64,000 bases of DNA from Candidatus Sulfotelmatobacter kueseliae (GCA_900290255.1 OMOD01000144.1:1-64000), one strand, 5' to 3'; shown: positions 44,136 through 52,984, counted from the stretch's first letter. Numbers and translations: made by a program. Notes: generated by a model from the letters alone, not told the origin.

Positions 44136-44603
44136 TTGGCCAAGGACATTCCGATCGGGGCGCGCGGTGAAGCGGAGGAGACGGTTGAATTCAAGCACAC
44201 GCTGACCTCGCACCATCCCGAATTGCCACCGGTGTACTCCACGCCCGAGATGATCCGATTGATGGAGACGGCGGCGTTCCACGCGCTGCAGCCCTACTGT
44301 GAGGGCGATGAGATCACGGTGGGGACGTCGATCAACATCGAGCATCGCGCGGCCAGCCGCATCGGAACCCGGGTCAAAGCCGAAGCTGCGCTCGAATCTT
44401 TCGACGGGCGCTTTTACACTCTGCGGGTCACGGCGCGGGATGAGAAGCAGGAGATTGGCCGCGGTACGGTGGGGCGAGCCGTCGTCAGCATCGGAAAGTT
44501 CGTCGAGCGGATGAAGGGCGGCAGCGGTAGCGCTGCCCGCGAGATCCCTCGCCCCGCTCGCGAAAACGCGGGGCTTCGGGATGACGCACCACCGGGAAAG
44601 TGA
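44136..44603 (+). CDS. Thioesterase-superfamily protein (hot-dog fold)
   Basis: About 155 residues from a TTG at 44136 preceded by GGAGGGG seven bases upstream. The hot-dog fold resembles fluoroacetyl-CoA-thioesterase-like proteins: ETVEFKHTLTSHHPELPPVYSTPEMIRLMETAAFHAL, then GTSINIEHRAASRIGTRVKAEAALESFDG and GRGTVGRAVVSIGKFVERM. The last 27 residues (GGSGSAAREIPRPARENAGL RDDAPPGK) come from a CCTCGCCCCGCTCGCG/ GGGCTTCGGGATGAC repeat, so the natural C-terminus probably ended near VERMK. Acyl-CoA substrate unknown. Confidence 0.8.
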   Translation: MAKDIPIGARGEAEETVEFKHTLTSHHPELPPVYSTPEMIRLMETAAFHALQPYCEGDEITVGTSINIEHRAASRIGTRVKAEAALESFDGRFYTLRVTARDEKQEIGRGTVGRAVVSIGKFVERMKGGSGSAAREIPRPARENAGLRDDAPPGK

Positions 44604-44638
44604 CATCTTACAACTGAGGAAGTCCGATTTCTATTGGC

Positions 44639-45085
44639 GTGATCTCCGACACCCACGGCTTGCTTCGGCCTGAGGCGCTCGAAGCATTGCGCGGGGCCGA
44701 GCATATCATTCACGCTGGCGACGTGGGCGCGCCCGAGGTTCTGGACCAGCTTCGCGCCATCGTCCCGGTAACGGCTGTGCGCGGCAACGTCGACAAGGGC
44801 GCTTGGGCTCGCAAACTGCAAGACACCGAGATCGTGGAAATCGGCGGCGTGTCTATCTATGTCCTGCACGATCTCGCGCGGCTTGACCTCAAGCCGGAAG
44901 CCGCCGGGTTCCATGTGGTGATCTTCGGGCACAGCCACAGGCCAATGCAGGAGAGGCGCGGCGGCGTGCTCTACTTCAATCCCGGCAGCGCCGGACCGCG
45001 ACGGTTTAAATTGCCGGTCAGCGTGGGGATGCTGATGGTTGAACGCGGAGGGATACGCGCAGAGATCGTCCGGATTTGCGATTGA
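44639..45085 (+). CDS. YfcE/MJ0936-type metallophosphoesterase
   Basis: 148 residues. Metal-binding motifs: VISDTHG, IHAGDVG, VRGNVD, LHD, and FGHSHRP with FNPGSAGPRR near the end. It should hydrolyse phosphodiesters (family activity, physiological substrate unknown). The start is unusual: GTG at 44639 would cut into the first strand. Just upstream, in frame, ATT at 44627 would give (M)SIGVISDTHG, a normal N-terminus, and has GAGGA six bases before it; a stop codon lies at 44615. So an ATT start is possible. Confidence 0.88.
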   Translation: MISDTHGLLRPEALEALRGAEHIIHAGDVGAPEVLDQLRAIVPVTAVRGNVDKGAWARKLQDTEIVEIGGVSIYVLHDLARLDLKPEAAGFHVVIFGHSHRPMQERRGGVLYFNPGSAGPRRFKLPVSVGMLMVERGGIRAEIVRICD

Positions 45086-45120
45086 CGATTTACGATTGAC
45101 GATTGAAGCGGCTCGCTTGG

Positions 45121-45158
45121 CTCCCATGTCTCGCAAAAGCGGCGAGACATGGGGCCCC
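45121..45158. repeat. GGGGCACCC palindromic repeat, altered tail
   Basis: CTCCCATGTCTCGC, loop AAAAGC, GGCGAGACATGGGG, but the tail is CCCCCCCC instead of CACCC. Tandem GATTGACGATTTACGATTGA units lie to the left and CTGGCTACTGACCACTGGTC ACTG to the right. Confidence 0.7.
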
Positions 45159-45224
45159 CCCCGCATTTTTATTTGCTGGCTACTGACCACTGGTCACTGA
45201 CCACGGTTGCTACAATCCCAAACA

Positions 45225-46448
45225 GTGTCATTCTCGTTCAACATCGAAAAGGCCAGCGGCCGCGCCCGCGCCGGGCGTCTCGTCACTCCGCATGGTGAAA
45301 TCGAAACGCCGGTATTTATGCCGGTGGGAACCCTCGCGTCGGTTAAGGGAGTGCCGCAGGACACGCTGGAGGAACTAGGCACGCAGATCATTCTCGGTAA
45401 CACCTATCATCTTTACTTGCGGCCGGGCGTCGAAACTGTCCGGCGGATGGGCGGGTTGCATGGGTTCATGGCGTGGCCGCGAGCCATCCTCACGGACTCG
45501 GGCGGGTTCCAGGTCTTCAGTCTGAACCAACTGCGCAAAGTGACCGAAGAGGGCGTCGACTTCCGTTCGCATCTGGACGGCTCCTCTCATTTTTTCAGCC
45601 CGGAAAGCGCGATGGACGCGCAGATCGGGCTGGGTGCCGACATCATCATGGCGTTCGACGAGTGCACGGAGTATCCCGCGGACCACGATCGCATGCGAGC
45701 CTCGATGGAACTGACCCTGCGCTGGGCGGCAAGGAGCAAGAAATGTTTTGAGGCACATAAGAGTGAAGTGCCGTGGAGCAGACCTCGGACCTCAGACGTC
45801 GGGCCTCAGCAAGAGCGGATTCCTCGCTTCGCTCGGAATGACAATGAAGAAGGTCAGAATGAACTCAGGACTGGCAACTGGCAACTGGCAACTGGCGGCT
45901 GTTCCACGCAGTCTTTATTCGGCATCGTGCAGGGCGGCATGGATCGCGAACTGAGGAAAGAATCCGCCGAGCGAACAATCGAAATCGGTTTCCCCGGCTA
46001 CGCCATCGGCGGGCTGAGCGTCGGAGAGCCGCGTGCCCTGACCCGCGAGATCGTTGAATCCACACTCGAACACTTGCCGGCCGACAGGCCGCGTTATCTG
46101 ATGGGAGTCGGGACGCCAGAAGAAATCGTCGAATACGCCAGCCTGGGTGTGGACATGATGGATTGTGTGCTGCCCACGCGGGCGGCGCGCCACGGGCTGC
46201 TGTTCATGTCGGAAGGTAAGATCTCCATCAAACAGGCGCGCTATGCCCAGGACCAGGGCCCGCTCGACCCCAACTGCGGCTGCCGGGTGTGCCGCCGCTA
46301 TTCGCGTGCCTATTTGCGGCATCTCTATGCTTCCAACGAAGTGCTGGCCCAGGTCTTGAACACGATCCACAACCTGAGTTTCTACCTTGACACTATGCGG
46401 CGGGTGCGGCATTCTATTTCACTTGGGGAAGTCCGGTTTCCTTTCTAG
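45225..46448 (+). CDS. tgt: tRNA-guanine transglycosylase with a repeat-encoded insert
   Basis: About 407 residues from the GTG at 45225 (MSFSFNIEKASGRARAGRL); the family has about 375. It exchanges guanine for preQ1 at position 34 of Asp/Asn/His/Tyr tRNAs. LTDSGGFQVFSL (nucleophile/acid Asp region), FDECTEYPA, FGIVQGG, GLSVGEP, LMGVGTPEEI, and the zinc site CGCRVCRRY...H are intact. Residues about 180-226 (KSEVPWSRPRTSDVGPQQER through ELRTGNWQLATGGC) are foreign, encoded by CCTCGGACCTCAGACGTCGG, TTCCTCGCTTCGCTCGGAAT GACA, and GGCAACTGGCAACTGGCAAC repeats. The frame is open. Confidence 0.95.
   Translation: MSFSFNIEKASGRARAGRLVTPHGEIETPVFMPVGTLASVKGVPQDTLEELGTQIILGNTYHLYLRPGVETVRRMGGLHGFMAWPRAILTDSGGFQVFSLNQLRKVTEEGVDFRSHLDGSSHFFSPESAMDAQIGLGADIIMAFDECTEYPADHDRMRASMELTLRWAARSKKCFEAHKSEVPWSRPRTSDVGPQQERIPRFARNDNEEGQNELRTGNWQLATGGCSTQSLFGIVQGGMDRELRKESAERTIEIGFPGYAIGGLSVGEPRALTREIVESTLEHLPADRPRYLMGVGTPEEIVEYASLGVDMMDCVLPTRAARHGLLFMSEGKISIKQARYAQDQGPLDPNCGCRVCRRYSRAYLRHLYASNEVLAQVLNTIHNLSFYLDTMRRVRHSISLGEVRFPF
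45776..45900. repeat. Repeat cluster inside tgt
   Basis: In order: CTCGGACCTCAGACGTCGGG CCTCAG, TTCCTCGCTTCGCTCGGAAT GACA (45820-45843, GGAATGACA family) and a CTGGCAACTGGCAACTGGCA tandem (45868-45897). All are translated in frame between two conserved Tgt blocks. Confidence 0.75.
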
Positions 46449-46548
46449 CGTCTGGTCTCGACCGAAACCGTAGACCTCCCCGGATTCAAGCCTGAAGCTG
46501 AAGGAACCCGGCCGAAGTCGATCCAAACCCCGTGGTGAAATGACAGCT

Positions 46549-46580
46549 CCCGCGGCGCTAGACGGCGCGGGTGATTTTTC
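46549..46580 (+). terminator. Probable terminator between tgt and yajC
   Basis: CCCGCG...CGCGGG hairpin (46549-46571, inner CG/CG pair and one mismatch) followed by TGATTTTT. It would separate tgt transcription from the yajC-secD-secF genes, which usually form one unit. Confidence 0.45.
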
Positions 46581-46609
46581 GCGGACGTATCCGTTAAAGA
46601 CTAGACCTC

Positions 46610-46927
46610 ATGAATATGCCCTTATGCTTGGCTGTACAAACCGGTGGCGGAGGGCTGCCCGGGTTGGTGCTGTTCCTGCCCATCATTCTGCTGGTTGTCT
46701 ATATGTTCTATTCCCAGCAACGCCGCCAGAAAAAATGGCAGGGCATGCTGGAGCAGCTTAAGACCGGAGATAAAGTCACCACCAGCGGAGGCCTGCGCGG
46801 CACGATCATTGCGCTGAAAGATGACGCGATCCACCTGCGCGTCCCGCCGGACAACCTGCGGGTGGAAGTGACCAAGGCTTCCGTGGTATCGGTGACGACG
46901 GCGGAGGAAGAAGTGAAGGCAAAATAA
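46610..46927 (+). CDS. yajC: Preprotein translocase subunit YajC
   Basis: 105 residues with one membrane helix (GLVLFLPIILLVVYMFYS) and the family motif QQRRQKKWQGMLEQLKTGDKVTTSGGLRGTI, then VEVTKASVVSV. It is the small partner of SecDF at the Sec translocon. secD starts about 90 bp downstream after an inverted repeat. Confidence 0.96.
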   Translation: MNMPLCLAVQTGGGGLPGLVLFLPIILLVVYMFYSQQRRQKKWQGMLEQLKTGDKVTTSGGLRGTIIALKDDAIHLRVPPDNLRVEVTKASVVSVTTAEEEVKAK

Positions 46928-47013
46928 GTCCTGAGTTGCGAGTCCCGAGTCGCGCGGCGCGTTTGCGCGATCGGACGGAAGCTCGGGACTCGGGACTCAC
47001 GACTCGGGACCGA
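46928..47013. repeat. Inverted degenerate repeat (GAGTCCCGAGTCGCG type)
   Basis: Left arm TCCTGAGTTGCGAGTCCCGA GTCG and right arm CGGGACTCGGGACTCACGAC TCGGGA face each other across a GCGCGTTTGCGCG palindrome. It fills the yajC-secD gap. Confidence 0.75.
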
Positions 47014-47019
47014 TTCTTT

Positions 47020-48636
47020 ATGAACAAGACTCTTCTTACCAAGCTCGGCATCATCCTGGGCACGCTGCTGTTCTTCCTGGCAGGCATCTTTGGAATTCCC
47101 AAGAGCCTCTCTCCCCAGGGACTGCTTGCGGCCATGGGTGAGCGCATTCATCTCGGTCTCGATCTGCGCGGCGGCACTCACCTGATTCTCCAGGTTCAGG
47201 TGAACGACGCCGTCAATGTGGATGCGCAGAACGCGATCGAAATTCTGAAGCAGCAGATGCGCAGCCACAAGATCGACTACGCCGATATCACTCAGCCGGA
47301 TCCGCAGAACAATCCGGATCACGTCGTTTTGAAAGGTGTGCAGGCCAGTTCCCGCACCGATCTGCTGAGCATCGTGCAGGACCACCTGCCCGAGTACAGC
47401 ATCAATGGGGGAGCGGAAAATTCCTGGGACCTTTCCATGAAGACGCAAAACCTCACCGAACTCAAGAACAAGGCGGTGACGCAGGCCATCGAGACCATCC
47501 GCAACCGGATTGACCAGCTGGGCGTCAGCGAGCCCACCATCGCTCCTCACGGATTGGGCCAATATCAGATTCTGGTGCAACTGCCGGGAGTGGACGATCC
47601 GGCGCGCGTGAAGGACATCATGCAGTCGACCGCGATGCTTGAGATCAAGCAATCTCTGGGTGGACCGTACCCCAGCGAGCAGGCGGCGAGACAGGATAAG
47701 GGTGGCATTCTGCCCTCGGATGCGATGCTTCTTCCCGGACACAACATGCCCGGGACCGAAAGCGAAGGGCCCGCATGGTATCTGGTGTCCCGTATCTCCG
47801 CCGTTAGCGGGAAAGACCTGCGCGATGCGCAGCCCAGCCGCGATCAGAACGGCCAGCCCAGCGTGAGTTTCACGCTGACCACTGAAGGTGGGCAGCGGTT
47901 TTACAACTTCACTTCCGCGCACGTGGGTGACATGCTGGCCGTGGTGCTCGACAACAAGGTGCAGGAAGTTGCCAATATCCACGAGGCCATCCGTGATCGC
48001 GGCGAGATCTCGGGCGGCCGCATGAGCGAGCAGCAATCGAAAGATCTATCCATGATCCTGCGCTCCGGTGCTCTGCCGGCCGGCATCAAGTACTTGCAAG
48101 AGATTACCGTGGGGCCGTCTCTAGGCGCGGATTCGATTCGCGCCGGTGTTCGCGCCGCCGTTGTCGGCATGGTGGCCGTGCTGATTTTCATGCTGATCTA
48201 TTACCGCGGCGCCGGTATCAACGCCGATGTTGCCCTGATTTTGAACCTCATCATCCTGCTCGGCTTCATGGGCTATTTCGAAGCCGTGCTTACGCTGCCC
48301 GGAATCGCGGGCGTGATTCTGACGGTGGGCATGGGCGTGGATTCTAACGTGCTGATCTTCGAGCGCATTCGCGAAGAACTGCGCAACGGCAAGACGCCGT
48401 CTTCGGCGGTGGATCAGGGTTTCAGCCACGCCTGGGTCACGATCGTGGATACCCACGTCACCACGATTGTCTCGGCAGCAATTCTGTTTATATTCGGCAC
48501 AGGTCCGGTGCGCGGGTTTGCCACCACGCTGACGTTCGGTCTGCTGGCGAACCTGTTTACCGCTGTGTTCGTCTCGCGCGTGATCTTCGACTGGATTCTG
48601 AGCCGTAAGCAGCGCGGCGAAGCGCTCAGCATTTAG
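47020..48636 (+). CDS. secD: Protein translocase subunit SecD
   Basis: 538 residues from ATG 47020 (MNKTLLTKLGIILGTLLFF). The first helix, the periplasmic P1 domain (LGLDLRGGTHLILQV; RNRIDQLGVSEPTI) and six-helix RND core (SLGADSIRAGVRAAVVGMV; ALILNLIILLGFMGYFEAVLTLPGIAGVILTVGMGVDSNVLIFERI) are complete. It pulls proteins through the Sec channel using the proton gradient. secF follows, separated by an inverted repeat of the GAGTAATTG type. Confidence 0.97.
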   Translation: MNKTLLTKLGIILGTLLFFLAGIFGIPKSLSPQGLLAAMGERIHLGLDLRGGTHLILQVQVNDAVNVDAQNAIEILKQQMRSHKIDYADITQPDPQNNPDHVVLKGVQASSRTDLLSIVQDHLPEYSINGGAENSWDLSMKTQNLTELKNKAVTQAIETIRNRIDQLGVSEPTIAPHGLGQYQILVQLPGVDDPARVKDIMQSTAMLEIKQSLGGPYPSEQAARQDKGGILPSDAMLLPGHNMPGTESEGPAWYLVSRISAVSGKDLRDAQPSRDQNGQPSVSFTLTTEGGQRFYNFTSAHVGDMLAVVLDNKVQEVANIHEAIRDRGEISGGRMSEQQSKDLSMILRSGALPAGIKYLQEITVGPSLGADSIRAGVRAAVVGMVAVLIFMLIYYRGAGINADVALILNLIILLGFMGYFEAVLTLPGIAGVILTVGMGVDSNVLIFERIREELRNGKTPSSAVDQGFSHAWVTIVDTHVTTIVSAAILFIFGTGPVRGFATTLTFGLLANLFTAVFVSRVIFDWILSRKQRGEALSI

Positions 48637-48740
48637 GAATTGGGTAATTGGGAGATTTAGTAATTGAGTGATTGAAAACCTTGGGCGGATTCAAGTACCG
48701 GGTTTTAAATTGCCCAGCCAGATTTCCCAATTATTAGATC
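48637..48740. repeat. Inverted degenerate repeat (GGGTAATTGGGAG type)
   Basis: Left arm AATTGGGTAATTGGGAGATT TAGTAATTGAGTGATTGAAA ACC and right arm GGTTTTAAATTGCCCAGCCA GATTTCCCAATTATT. It fills the secD-secF gap and is of the same family as the near-perfect one after tyrA. Confidence 0.75.
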
Positions 48741-48778
48741 GCTGCTAAGTCATAGAAAGATAAGGGGCTAGACAAAAG

Positions 48779-49981
48779 GTGGAGTTCTTTCGCGACGTAA
48801 ACATAGATTTTCTTGGCAAAAAGTGGTATTTTCTCGCCTTTTCGCTGGTCTTTAGCGTCGCAGGCGTGTTCTCCATGTTGTTCTGGCACGGCATTCCCTG
48901 GGGCGTGGAGTTTCGTGGCGGGACTCTGGTAAACGTGAAGTTCTCGCACACGCCAGACCTGGGAGTGGTGCGCGCCGACATGAATCGCGTCGGCTTGCAC
49001 GACCCTAAGATTCAAACGTATGGGCTGATCGCGAACGACGAGATTCTGATCGACCTCGATGTGCGCGAAACCAGCGCGCAAGCGCTCGATCAGGGCAAGC
49101 TGACGATCATCCGGGCGCTGGAGAAAAATGTTCCAGCAGGGAAACAATGCGGCGCAGCCAGCGCCGATGCATGTGACCTGAACAACGCCAGTTCTTTGAC
49201 AATCAAGAATTACCTGATGGATAAAGACCCGCTACGCCTAGGGTCCGACGCCGAACAGAAATACACGGCGCAGGCTCAGGCGATCGTGGATTATCGCGAC
49301 AAGACCATGAGCGGGGTGCTGAATTCAATTGACCAGCTTAAGGGCGCGGCCGATCCAGCGGTGGTAGCTTCGTTGCAGGATGGCTTCTTCCTCTCCGATT
49401 TCGGGGTGCGTAACGTCCAGATCGTCGGCCCGGAGGTCGGCGGACAGTTGCGCCAGCAGGCAGGTCTGGCCACTCTCTATTCGCTGGGGGGGATGCTGAT
49501 CTATCTCGGTTTCCGGTTCGAGTGGATTTACGGCGTCGCGGCTGTGATCACGGTATTTCATGACACGCTGATCACTGTGGGGTTCTTTTCTCTGAAAAAG
49601 GAGGAGGTTTCCCTGACCGTGATCGCGGCCATCCTCACCCTGATCGGTTACTCGAATAACGACACGATCGTGGTATTTGACCGTATCCGGGAAAACGTTA
49701 AACTGATGCGGCGCGAGAAACTGTCGGAGATCGTCAACCGCAGCATCAATCAGACCCTGAGTAGAACGATCTTGACAGCGGGCCTTACCTTCCTTACCGT
49801 ACTCGCACTCTTTTTATTCGGTGGCGAGGTGCTGCATGGTTTCAGCCTTGCCCTGGTTATTGGCATCTTAATTGGAACGTATTCGTCCATCGCGATCGCG
49901 GCTCCGATCCTGGTGGCGTACCAGGATTGGCGGATGGAAAGAGGCAAGCGTCCGGTGACCATGCCCGGCAAGACCAAGTAA
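48779..49981 (+). CDS. secF: Protein translocase subunit SecF
   Basis: 400 residues, GTG start. MEFFRDVNIDFLGKKWYFLAFSLVFSVAGV (first helix), GVEFRGGTLVNVKF, GPEVGGQLRQQAGLATLYSLGGMLIYLGFRFEWIYGVAAVITVFHD, and GYSNNDTIVVFDRIREN are the family blocks. The periplasmic part has an extra stretch with Cys (KQCGAASADACDLNNASS). It is longer than E. coli SecF (about 320) mainly because of this periplasmic segment, a common feature in Acidobacteria. Confidence 0.96.
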   Translation: MEFFRDVNIDFLGKKWYFLAFSLVFSVAGVFSMLFWHGIPWGVEFRGGTLVNVKFSHTPDLGVVRADMNRVGLHDPKIQTYGLIANDEILIDLDVRETSAQALDQGKLTIIRALEKNVPAGKQCGAASADACDLNNASSLTIKNYLMDKDPLRLGSDAEQKYTAQAQAIVDYRDKTMSGVLNSIDQLKGAADPAVVASLQDGFFLSDFGVRNVQIVGPEVGGQLRQQAGLATLYSLGGMLIYLGFRFEWIYGVAAVITVFHDTLITVGFFSLKKEEVSLTVIAAILTLIGYSNNDTIVVFDRIRENVKLMRREKLSEIVNRSINQTLSRTILTAGLTFLTVLALFLFGGEVLHGFSLALVIGILIGTYSSIAIAAPILVAYQDWRMERGKRPVTMPGKTK

Positions 49982-50160
49982 GGGCTACGAAGCCGTGGAA
50001 GTGGTTCGGTTTAGGCCTTTGATTGTAAGCAGTTAGAAAGGTTTATTGGAAAGTTCGGCGAGCCGCCGGGGGACTCGCGGGCAAGACTCGGATCCCGGGA
50101 GCAAAAAGGGAACGGACGGTGTCTAAATTTCCGTAGGCTCTGAAGTAGGGGGAGAATCAT

Positions 50161-50904
50161 ATGTTTGAAGACAGTCTCATTGAGTCAGGGGGCAGGTTAA
50201 AGACCAGGCGGGGGCGCACATCCGCAATCGCGTTTCTGCTGGAGATCATGATCATCATTGTGATGATTCTGATCCCGCTGATCTTCACCGAGGCCTTACC
50301 GAGAACGCAGCTCATGACATTCCTGGTGGCGCCGCCTCCGCCTCCTCCGCCGCCGCCGCCCGCCGCCGCGCCGGTGAAGATCGTGAAAGTAATCCAGACC
50401 GACATCGTGAACGGCGAGTTGCGCACGCCAACCAAGATTCCGCAAAAAGTACAGATGATCAAGGAAGACGAGGCGCCCCCGCCGGTCATGTCTACGGCCG
50501 GCGTGATCGGAGGAGTTCCCGGGGGTGTTCCGGGTGGACAGATGGGCGGCGTCATTGGTGGCATCGTTAATGCCGCCAGCAACTTGCCCGTGCCCAAGAT
50601 CGCCACGCCGCAGCGCATCCGCGTTTCGTCAGGCGTACAGTCGGGTCTTCTGATCCGCAAGGTGAACCCCACCTACCCGCCGCTGGCGCGGCAGGCACGC
50701 ATTCAGGGCGTGGTGATTCTCCAGGCCCAGATCAGCAAAGAAGGCAACATCGAGAACCTGCAATTGATCAGCGGGCATCCGATGTTGGCCCCGGCCGCGA
50801 TCGACGCCGTGAAGCAGTGGAAGTACAAGCCGTATCTGCTGAACGGCGAACCGGTCGAGGTCGAAACCCAGGTGCAGGTGAACTTCACGCTCTCCGGGGG
50901 CTAA
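50161..50904 (+). CDS. Energy transducer TonB
   Basis: 247 residues. N-terminal cytoplasmic tail, one membrane anchor (FLLEIMIIIVMILIPLIFTEAL), a Pro-rich spacer (a run of ten prolines near residues 61-70), and a C-terminal TonB domain: VNPTYPPLARQARIQGVVILQAQISKEGNI, then PAAIDAVKQWKYKPYLLNGEPVEVETQVQVNF. The cell uses this to pass the proton force to outer-membrane receptors. Clear AGGGGGAG ribosome site. Genes exbB and two exbD follow. Confidence 0.95.
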   Translation: MFEDSLIESGGRLKTRRGRTSAIAFLLEIMIIIVMILIPLIFTEALPRTQLMTFLVAPPPPPPPPPPAAAPVKIVKVIQTDIVNGELRTPTKIPQKVQMIKEDEAPPPVMSTAGVIGGVPGGVPGGQMGGVIGGIVNAASNLPVPKIATPQRIRVSSGVQSGLLIRKVNPTYPPLARQARIQGVVILQAQISKEGNIENLQLISGHPMLAPAAIDAVKQWKYKPYLLNGEPVEVETQVQVNFTLSGG

Positions 50905-51191
50905 ACTCCCAAGTGTGGCGTGAACCGGACGAAAGTAGTAGAAGGTAGTTAGTTGATATCGGGCCCTCCCTTTTCCCACCAAAGCGCGGTGGCCGGGAGT
51001 GGCTTGGTAAGAGAGCTCGGGCCAGACCGCTGTCATGCCGGAGTCCTGATTCGGCACGGGGTAGACCCGGGTCCTGTGCGGCGAAAGCCGTACGCCCGCC
51101 GGCGATGCACTTTCCAGCCAGCGGTTGGCCGAACCGACGCATCAAAGTGTCTTAACCAGTAAGAAGAATTCCGAGGAGGGAAAAGCAACTC

Positions 51192-51950
51192 ATGCTTGCA
51201 GCTCACGTAACAGGAGTCATTCTCAGTCACGTTTCCATCGCAGCCACCTGGGTTATCCAGGAGGGCGGTGGCATGGCAACCGATCCCTTGGGCTTGTGGA
51301 AGGCAATGGGATGGGTGGCCCGGACGGTGGTCCTAATTCTGTTCGTCATGTCCGGCTGGTCCATCGGAGTGATGATTGACCGGTGGATGGCCTACAGCGC
51401 GGCGCGTAAGCAATCACGCGCCTTTGCCCCCGCAGTGGCGGGAGCCCTGCGCGACGGCCGCATTGACGAAGCCATCAAGGTCGCCGAGCGCAACAAGAAG
51501 AGCCACCTGGCCAAGGTGGTCACCGCTGGCCTGATGGAGTTCAGGGCTCACCAGGATAGCCCGGGTGCGATTCCCGGCGAGACCATTGAGGCCTCGAAGC
51601 GCGCTCTCGAGCGCACCGAAGCCATTGTCCATGCTGAACTGAAGCGCGGACTGGGCGGCCTGGCCACCATCGGCTCGACCGCTCCCTTCGTAGGATTGTT
51701 CGGAACGGTGATGGGCATTCTGAACGCGTTCACGGGCATCGCCAACACCAAGGCCACCGGTCTGGCAGCAGTCGCCGGCGGTATCGCGGAAGCGCTGGTC
51801 ACGACGGCCATCGGGCTGCTCGTCGCCATCCCGGCCGTGATGATGTTCAACTACCTGACCGGCCGCGTGGAAGCGTTCGACGTGGAAATGGACAACTCGT
51901 CGAGCGAACTGATCGACTACTTCCTCAAGAAGCGCGGCGATCGCCGGTAA
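51192..51950 (+). CDS. exbB: ExbB/TolQ/MotA-type proton channel
   Basis: 252 residues with three membrane segments (VVLILFVMSGWSIGVMIDRWMAY; GSTAPFVGLFGTVMGILNAF; LVTTAIGLLVAIPAVMMFNYLTGR). The GLFGTVMGI/TTAIGLLVAIPAV region is the ExbB/TolQ signature. Together with ExbD it makes the proton channel that energises TonB. GAGGAGGG ribosome site. Confidence 0.96.
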   Translation: MLAAHVTGVILSHVSIAATWVIQEGGGMATDPLGLWKAMGWVARTVVLILFVMSGWSIGVMIDRWMAYSAARKQSRAFAPAVAGALRDGRIDEAIKVAERNKKSHLAKVVTAGLMEFRAHQDSPGAIPGETIEASKRALERTEAIVHAELKRGLGGLATIGSTAPFVGLFGTVMGILNAFTGIANTKATGLAAVAGGIAEALVTTAIGLLVAIPAVMMFNYLTGRVEAFDVEMDNSSSELIDYFLKKRGDRR

Positions 51951-52069
51951 AGGGCGCGGCCTGCATTCCGCATTGAGTTGCTTGTCCGGCGCTGGAGGAC
52001 TCCGGCGCCGGACCTTCCCAACTTGACGCGGTGCGCTGTTCCGGCCGCAGTAGGGGAGATACGAAAGCT

Positions 52070-52531
52070 ATGGCACTTTCAAAGCGAGACGAAGGATCCA
52101 AAATCAGTTCCGACATCAACGTCACGCCCATGGTGGACGTGATGCTGGTGCTGCTGATCATCTTCATGGTGGTCACGCCCATGTTGCAGAAGGGTGTCAG
52201 CGTGGACATGGTGAAGGTGAACAACCCGACTCCCATGGAGGACGCCGACAAGGAAGACGCCTTGCTGGTTTCCATCACGCGGGATGGGCAGGTGTATCTG
52301 GGCAGCGACCGGATTACGGTAGACGCTCTGACGACCAAGGTGAAGGACCGCCTCACCAACGCGCAGAACAAGCGTGTCTACGTGAAGTCGGACATGCGGG
52401 CTCGTTACGGCGGCTTCGTGCAGGTCGTGGATGCCGTCCGGGCTGCCGGGGTGGACGATCTTGGCTTGCTCACCGATCAGAAGAAGACAACCACGCCCCC
52501 GCCGGCTCCGCCTGCTGCGGGCGGGCAATAG
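52070..52531 (+). CDS. exbD: ExbD/TolR family protein 1
   Basis: 153 residues. SSDINVTPMVDVMLVLLIIFMVVTPML holds the single membrane helix with the essential Asp of the channel (PMVDV). A periplasmic domain with YGGFVQVVDAVRAAGVDDLGLLT follows and a Pro-rich tail TTTPPPAPPAAGGQ. It precedes a second exbD by 12 bp. Confidence 0.96.
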   Translation: MALSKRDEGSKISSDINVTPMVDVMLVLLIIFMVVTPMLQKGVSVDMVKVNNPTPMEDADKEDALLVSITRDGQVYLGSDRITVDALTTKVKDRLTNAQNKRVYVKSDMRARYGGFVQVVDAVRAAGVDDLGLLTDQKKTTTPPPAPPAAGGQ

Positions 52532-52543
52532 AGGAGAACGACT

Positions 52544-52984
52544 ATGTCAATGGCAGTTGGCACGAAGGGTGGACAGAACGCGAACATCAACGTCACCCCG
52601 CTCATTGACGTGCTGCTGGTGCTGTTGATCATCTTCATGGTGATCTCGCCGGTAACACCGAAAGGGTTGGATGCGCTGGTGCCGCAGCCGCCTCCACCGA
52701 ACGCGCCTAAGAACACCACTCCGGACCGCACTATCGTCGTGCAGTTGATTGACCGTGGCCCGGGCCAGGAGCCGGGTCTGAAAATCAACAACGAAGACGC
52801 AACTTGGGACAACCTGGAAGGACGTCTCTCCGATATCTACAAGCAACGCGCGGAAAAGGTCATGTTTATCAAAGGAGATGACGCGATTCCCTTCGCGAAT
52901 GCCGCCAACGTGATTGATATCGCGCACGCTGCCGGCGTGGACAAGGTTGGCCTGATCACCGCCAAGATCGAGGCGGGCAACTGA
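52544..52984 (+). CDS. exbD: ExbD/TolR family protein 2
   Basis: 146 residues. NINVTPLIDVLLVLLIIFMVISPVTPKGLDALVP with the same channel Asp, then a periplasmic domain with a long PQPPPPNAPKNTTPD linker. Two different ExbD proteins per cluster are common in Acidobacteria and Myxococcota; they may form a heteromeric periplasmic part. Good GAGGAG ribosome site. Confidence 0.96.
   Translation: MSMAVGTKGGQNANINVTPLIDVLLVLLIIFMVISPVTPKGLDALVPQPPPPNAPKNTTPDRTIVVQLIDRGPGQEPGLKINNEDATWDNLEGRLSDIYKQRAEKVMFIKGDDAIPFANAANVIDIAHAAGVDKVGLITAKIEAGN

Noticed and set aside
50905-51191. Riboswitch or small RNA in the tonB-exbB gap
   Set aside because: Short GC-rich hairpins occur but no known riboswitch core was recognised.
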